Made by a program: the position numbers and the translations under genes
In this document: positions 63,204 to 64,000 of the stretch, one piece after another
How positions within the stretch are numbered: the first letter of the stretch is position 1
Layout of the letters: the number at the start of each line of letters is the position of its first letter
DNA from: Streptomyces sp. NBC_01264
GTDB lineage: Bacteria > Actinomycetota > Actinomycetes > Streptomycetales > Streptomycetaceae
DNA length: 64,000 nt
Direction of reading: 5' to 3'
NCBI RefSeq assembly: GCF_026340675.1
Contig: NZ_JAPEOX010000002.1
Location: 124,001-188,000, forward strand
The notes under the pieces: generated by a model
The model's database searches: none
Told to the model about the DNA's origin: nothing
Seen by the model: only the letters and a program-made list of their open reading frames with translations

Positions 63204-63892
63204 TCATGACGCGCCGTGGAACGTCTGGGCGTTGTTGATTTTGGCCCCGGGGCTGTTGACGTTGCTGTTGGTGTTGATGTTGTTGTAGACGGTGAACAAC
63301 CCGTTGAGGTTGATGGGGAGGATGGATCCACCACCACCGCTGCCGCATCCGGTGCCGGTGCCAGTGCCGTTGACTGTCGTGGGGTCGTCGGCCACGACGG
63401 TGAACGGCGGCTGCCCAGGCGTCGTACCGGACACGCTCACCCTGTTGGTGACGCTCGAGCACGGGATGTCATTCGCGATGCGCACCGGGACCGTGATCGT
63501 CGCCGATTCGCCGGGCTGCAAGCCAATGGCGCTGTCGCAGGTGACCGAAGCCTGATCACCCGCCACCGTGCAGGTGAACGGACCCTGTACCTGAACGCTG
63601 CCGGAGGCCGTGATCCCTGTTGGGAGGTTGTCCGTCATCTGGAGCGGCGGAGTTGCGTTCGTGCCGTCGTTGTTGATGGAGATCTGGTACGACCCGGTTC
63701 CACCCGGCGCGAACTGCGTCGGTGTGTGCGTCTTGGCGACTGTCGGCACGCCGGTGTCGGTCCGACAGCCGATGATGTTCGTGGGGTCTTCTGCTACGAC
63801 GTCGAGGTTCGGGTTCCCCTGCTCTGGAAGTGTGTCCTGCACCGCGACCAGGTTGGTGACGGTCCCGCAAGGGGCGTTGGCACAGGGCTTGA
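63204..63892 (-). pseudogene. DUF11-repeat surface protein, C-terminal part
   Basis: The minus strand encodes a secreted-type repeat protein: TVAKTHTPTQFAPGGTGSYQ, MTDNLPTGITASGSVQVQGP, GLQPGESATITVPVRIANDI, a full DUF11 domain with its two Cys, flanked by half-repeats each ending VVADDPTT or VVAEDPTN. The end is low-complexity (GTGTGTGCGSGGGGSILPIN, NNINTNSNVNSPGAK) without an LPxTG motif. The upstream part is cut by an ISAs1-type sequence at about 63893, so the signal peptide and earlier repeats are missing. Confidence 0.75.
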
Positions 63893-64000
63893 TCAAGTTC
63901 CGTGGGTGTCCGGATCGTGGGTGATGCCCAGGATGCCGAGTGCTCGTTGCGGTTCGTGGCGGATGGCTCGGGTGGTCTTGGCGATGTTGGCGGCGCCGAG
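63893..64000 (-). mobile_element. ISAs1-like transposase, C-terminal end
   Basis: The minus-strand frame from the window edge reads LGAANIAKTTRAIRHEPQRA and LGILGITHDPDTHGT and stops at the TGA at 63893-63895. The NIA..TRAIRHEP pattern resembles the end of ISAs1-family transposases, which finish with a short basic helix and a LLGL-like tail. Only 35 residues are in the window. Confidence 0.5.

Overview
The window is high-GC actinobacterial DNA and looks like Streptomyces or a close relative. The evidence is GC-rich third codon positions, GTG starts behind AGGAGG-type ribosome binding sites, and streptomycete families (DUF5655, DUF5988, DUF6153, DUF4404, a collagen-like secreted protein, MFS exporters). 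Insertion sequences and broken genes are extremely dense, as expected of a chromosome arm or a large linear plasmid. I count transposase genes or remnants of IS3 (six copies or parts), IS5 (three), IS110 (three), IS6 (two), IS630, IS21, ISL3, IS30 and ISAs1. No rRNA, tRNA, CRISPR or replication gene was seen.

Layout. 0-6 kb: IS debris, a DUF5655 gene, an intact IS630, a CBS remnant, and a site-2 protease gene cut in two by a 1323-bp IS3 element. 6-13 kb: a decayed stress block with a NarK remnant, a 5-oxoprolinase remnant, a cyclic-nucleotide-binding protein, a CBS-BON protein, universal stress proteins and a potassium channel. Together with the PfkB-type kinase at 27.5 kb it recalls the hypoxia/dormancy (DosR/OsdR-type) regulons of actinobacteria. 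13-15.3 kb: metal-related genes (thioredoxin-like, DUF305, DUF6153, the C-terminal third of a P-type ATPase). 15.3-19.4 kb: the best functional unit, a cst-like persulfide/sulfide detoxification operon (DUF302 gene; persulfide dioxygenase-rhodanese; rhodanese; TauE/SafE exporter; rhodanese-membrane protein; CsoR/CstR repressor). Three near-identical TACCCCC/GGGGGTA palindromes lie at its promoters. 19.4-25.7 kb: an IS block (IS5 with a passenger gene, two IS110, IS3).

26-36 kb: hypothetical genes, a PfkB-family kinase, a DUF5988 gene, carbonic anhydrase and flavoprotein remnants, and a three-gene minus-strand operon resembling an ABC-ATPase three-component conflict system, whose first gene is cut by a second copy of the 1323-bp IS3. 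36-48 kb: exporters (ABC fragment, several MFS), a lower-GC HExxH protein, a MarR/MFS divergent pair with a perfect operator palindrome, and an SDR. 48-52.6 kb: a large Tat-exported PHP metallohydrolase and a collagen-like protein. 52.6-58 kb: decayed IS21 and ISL3, DUF4265, and NmrA and WD40 remnants. 58.3-62.9 kb: a nest in which an IS6-family element is split by an IS3 element that itself holds an IS30 and another IS3. 63.2-64 kb: a DUF11 surface-protein fragment cut by an ISAs1 element.

Function. The cst-like operon looks complete and autoregulated, except for a 16-C tract that changes the end of the exporter frame. Efflux and stress genes surround it. Many other units are decaying under IS attack, and several insertions can be reversed on paper because their target duplications survive.
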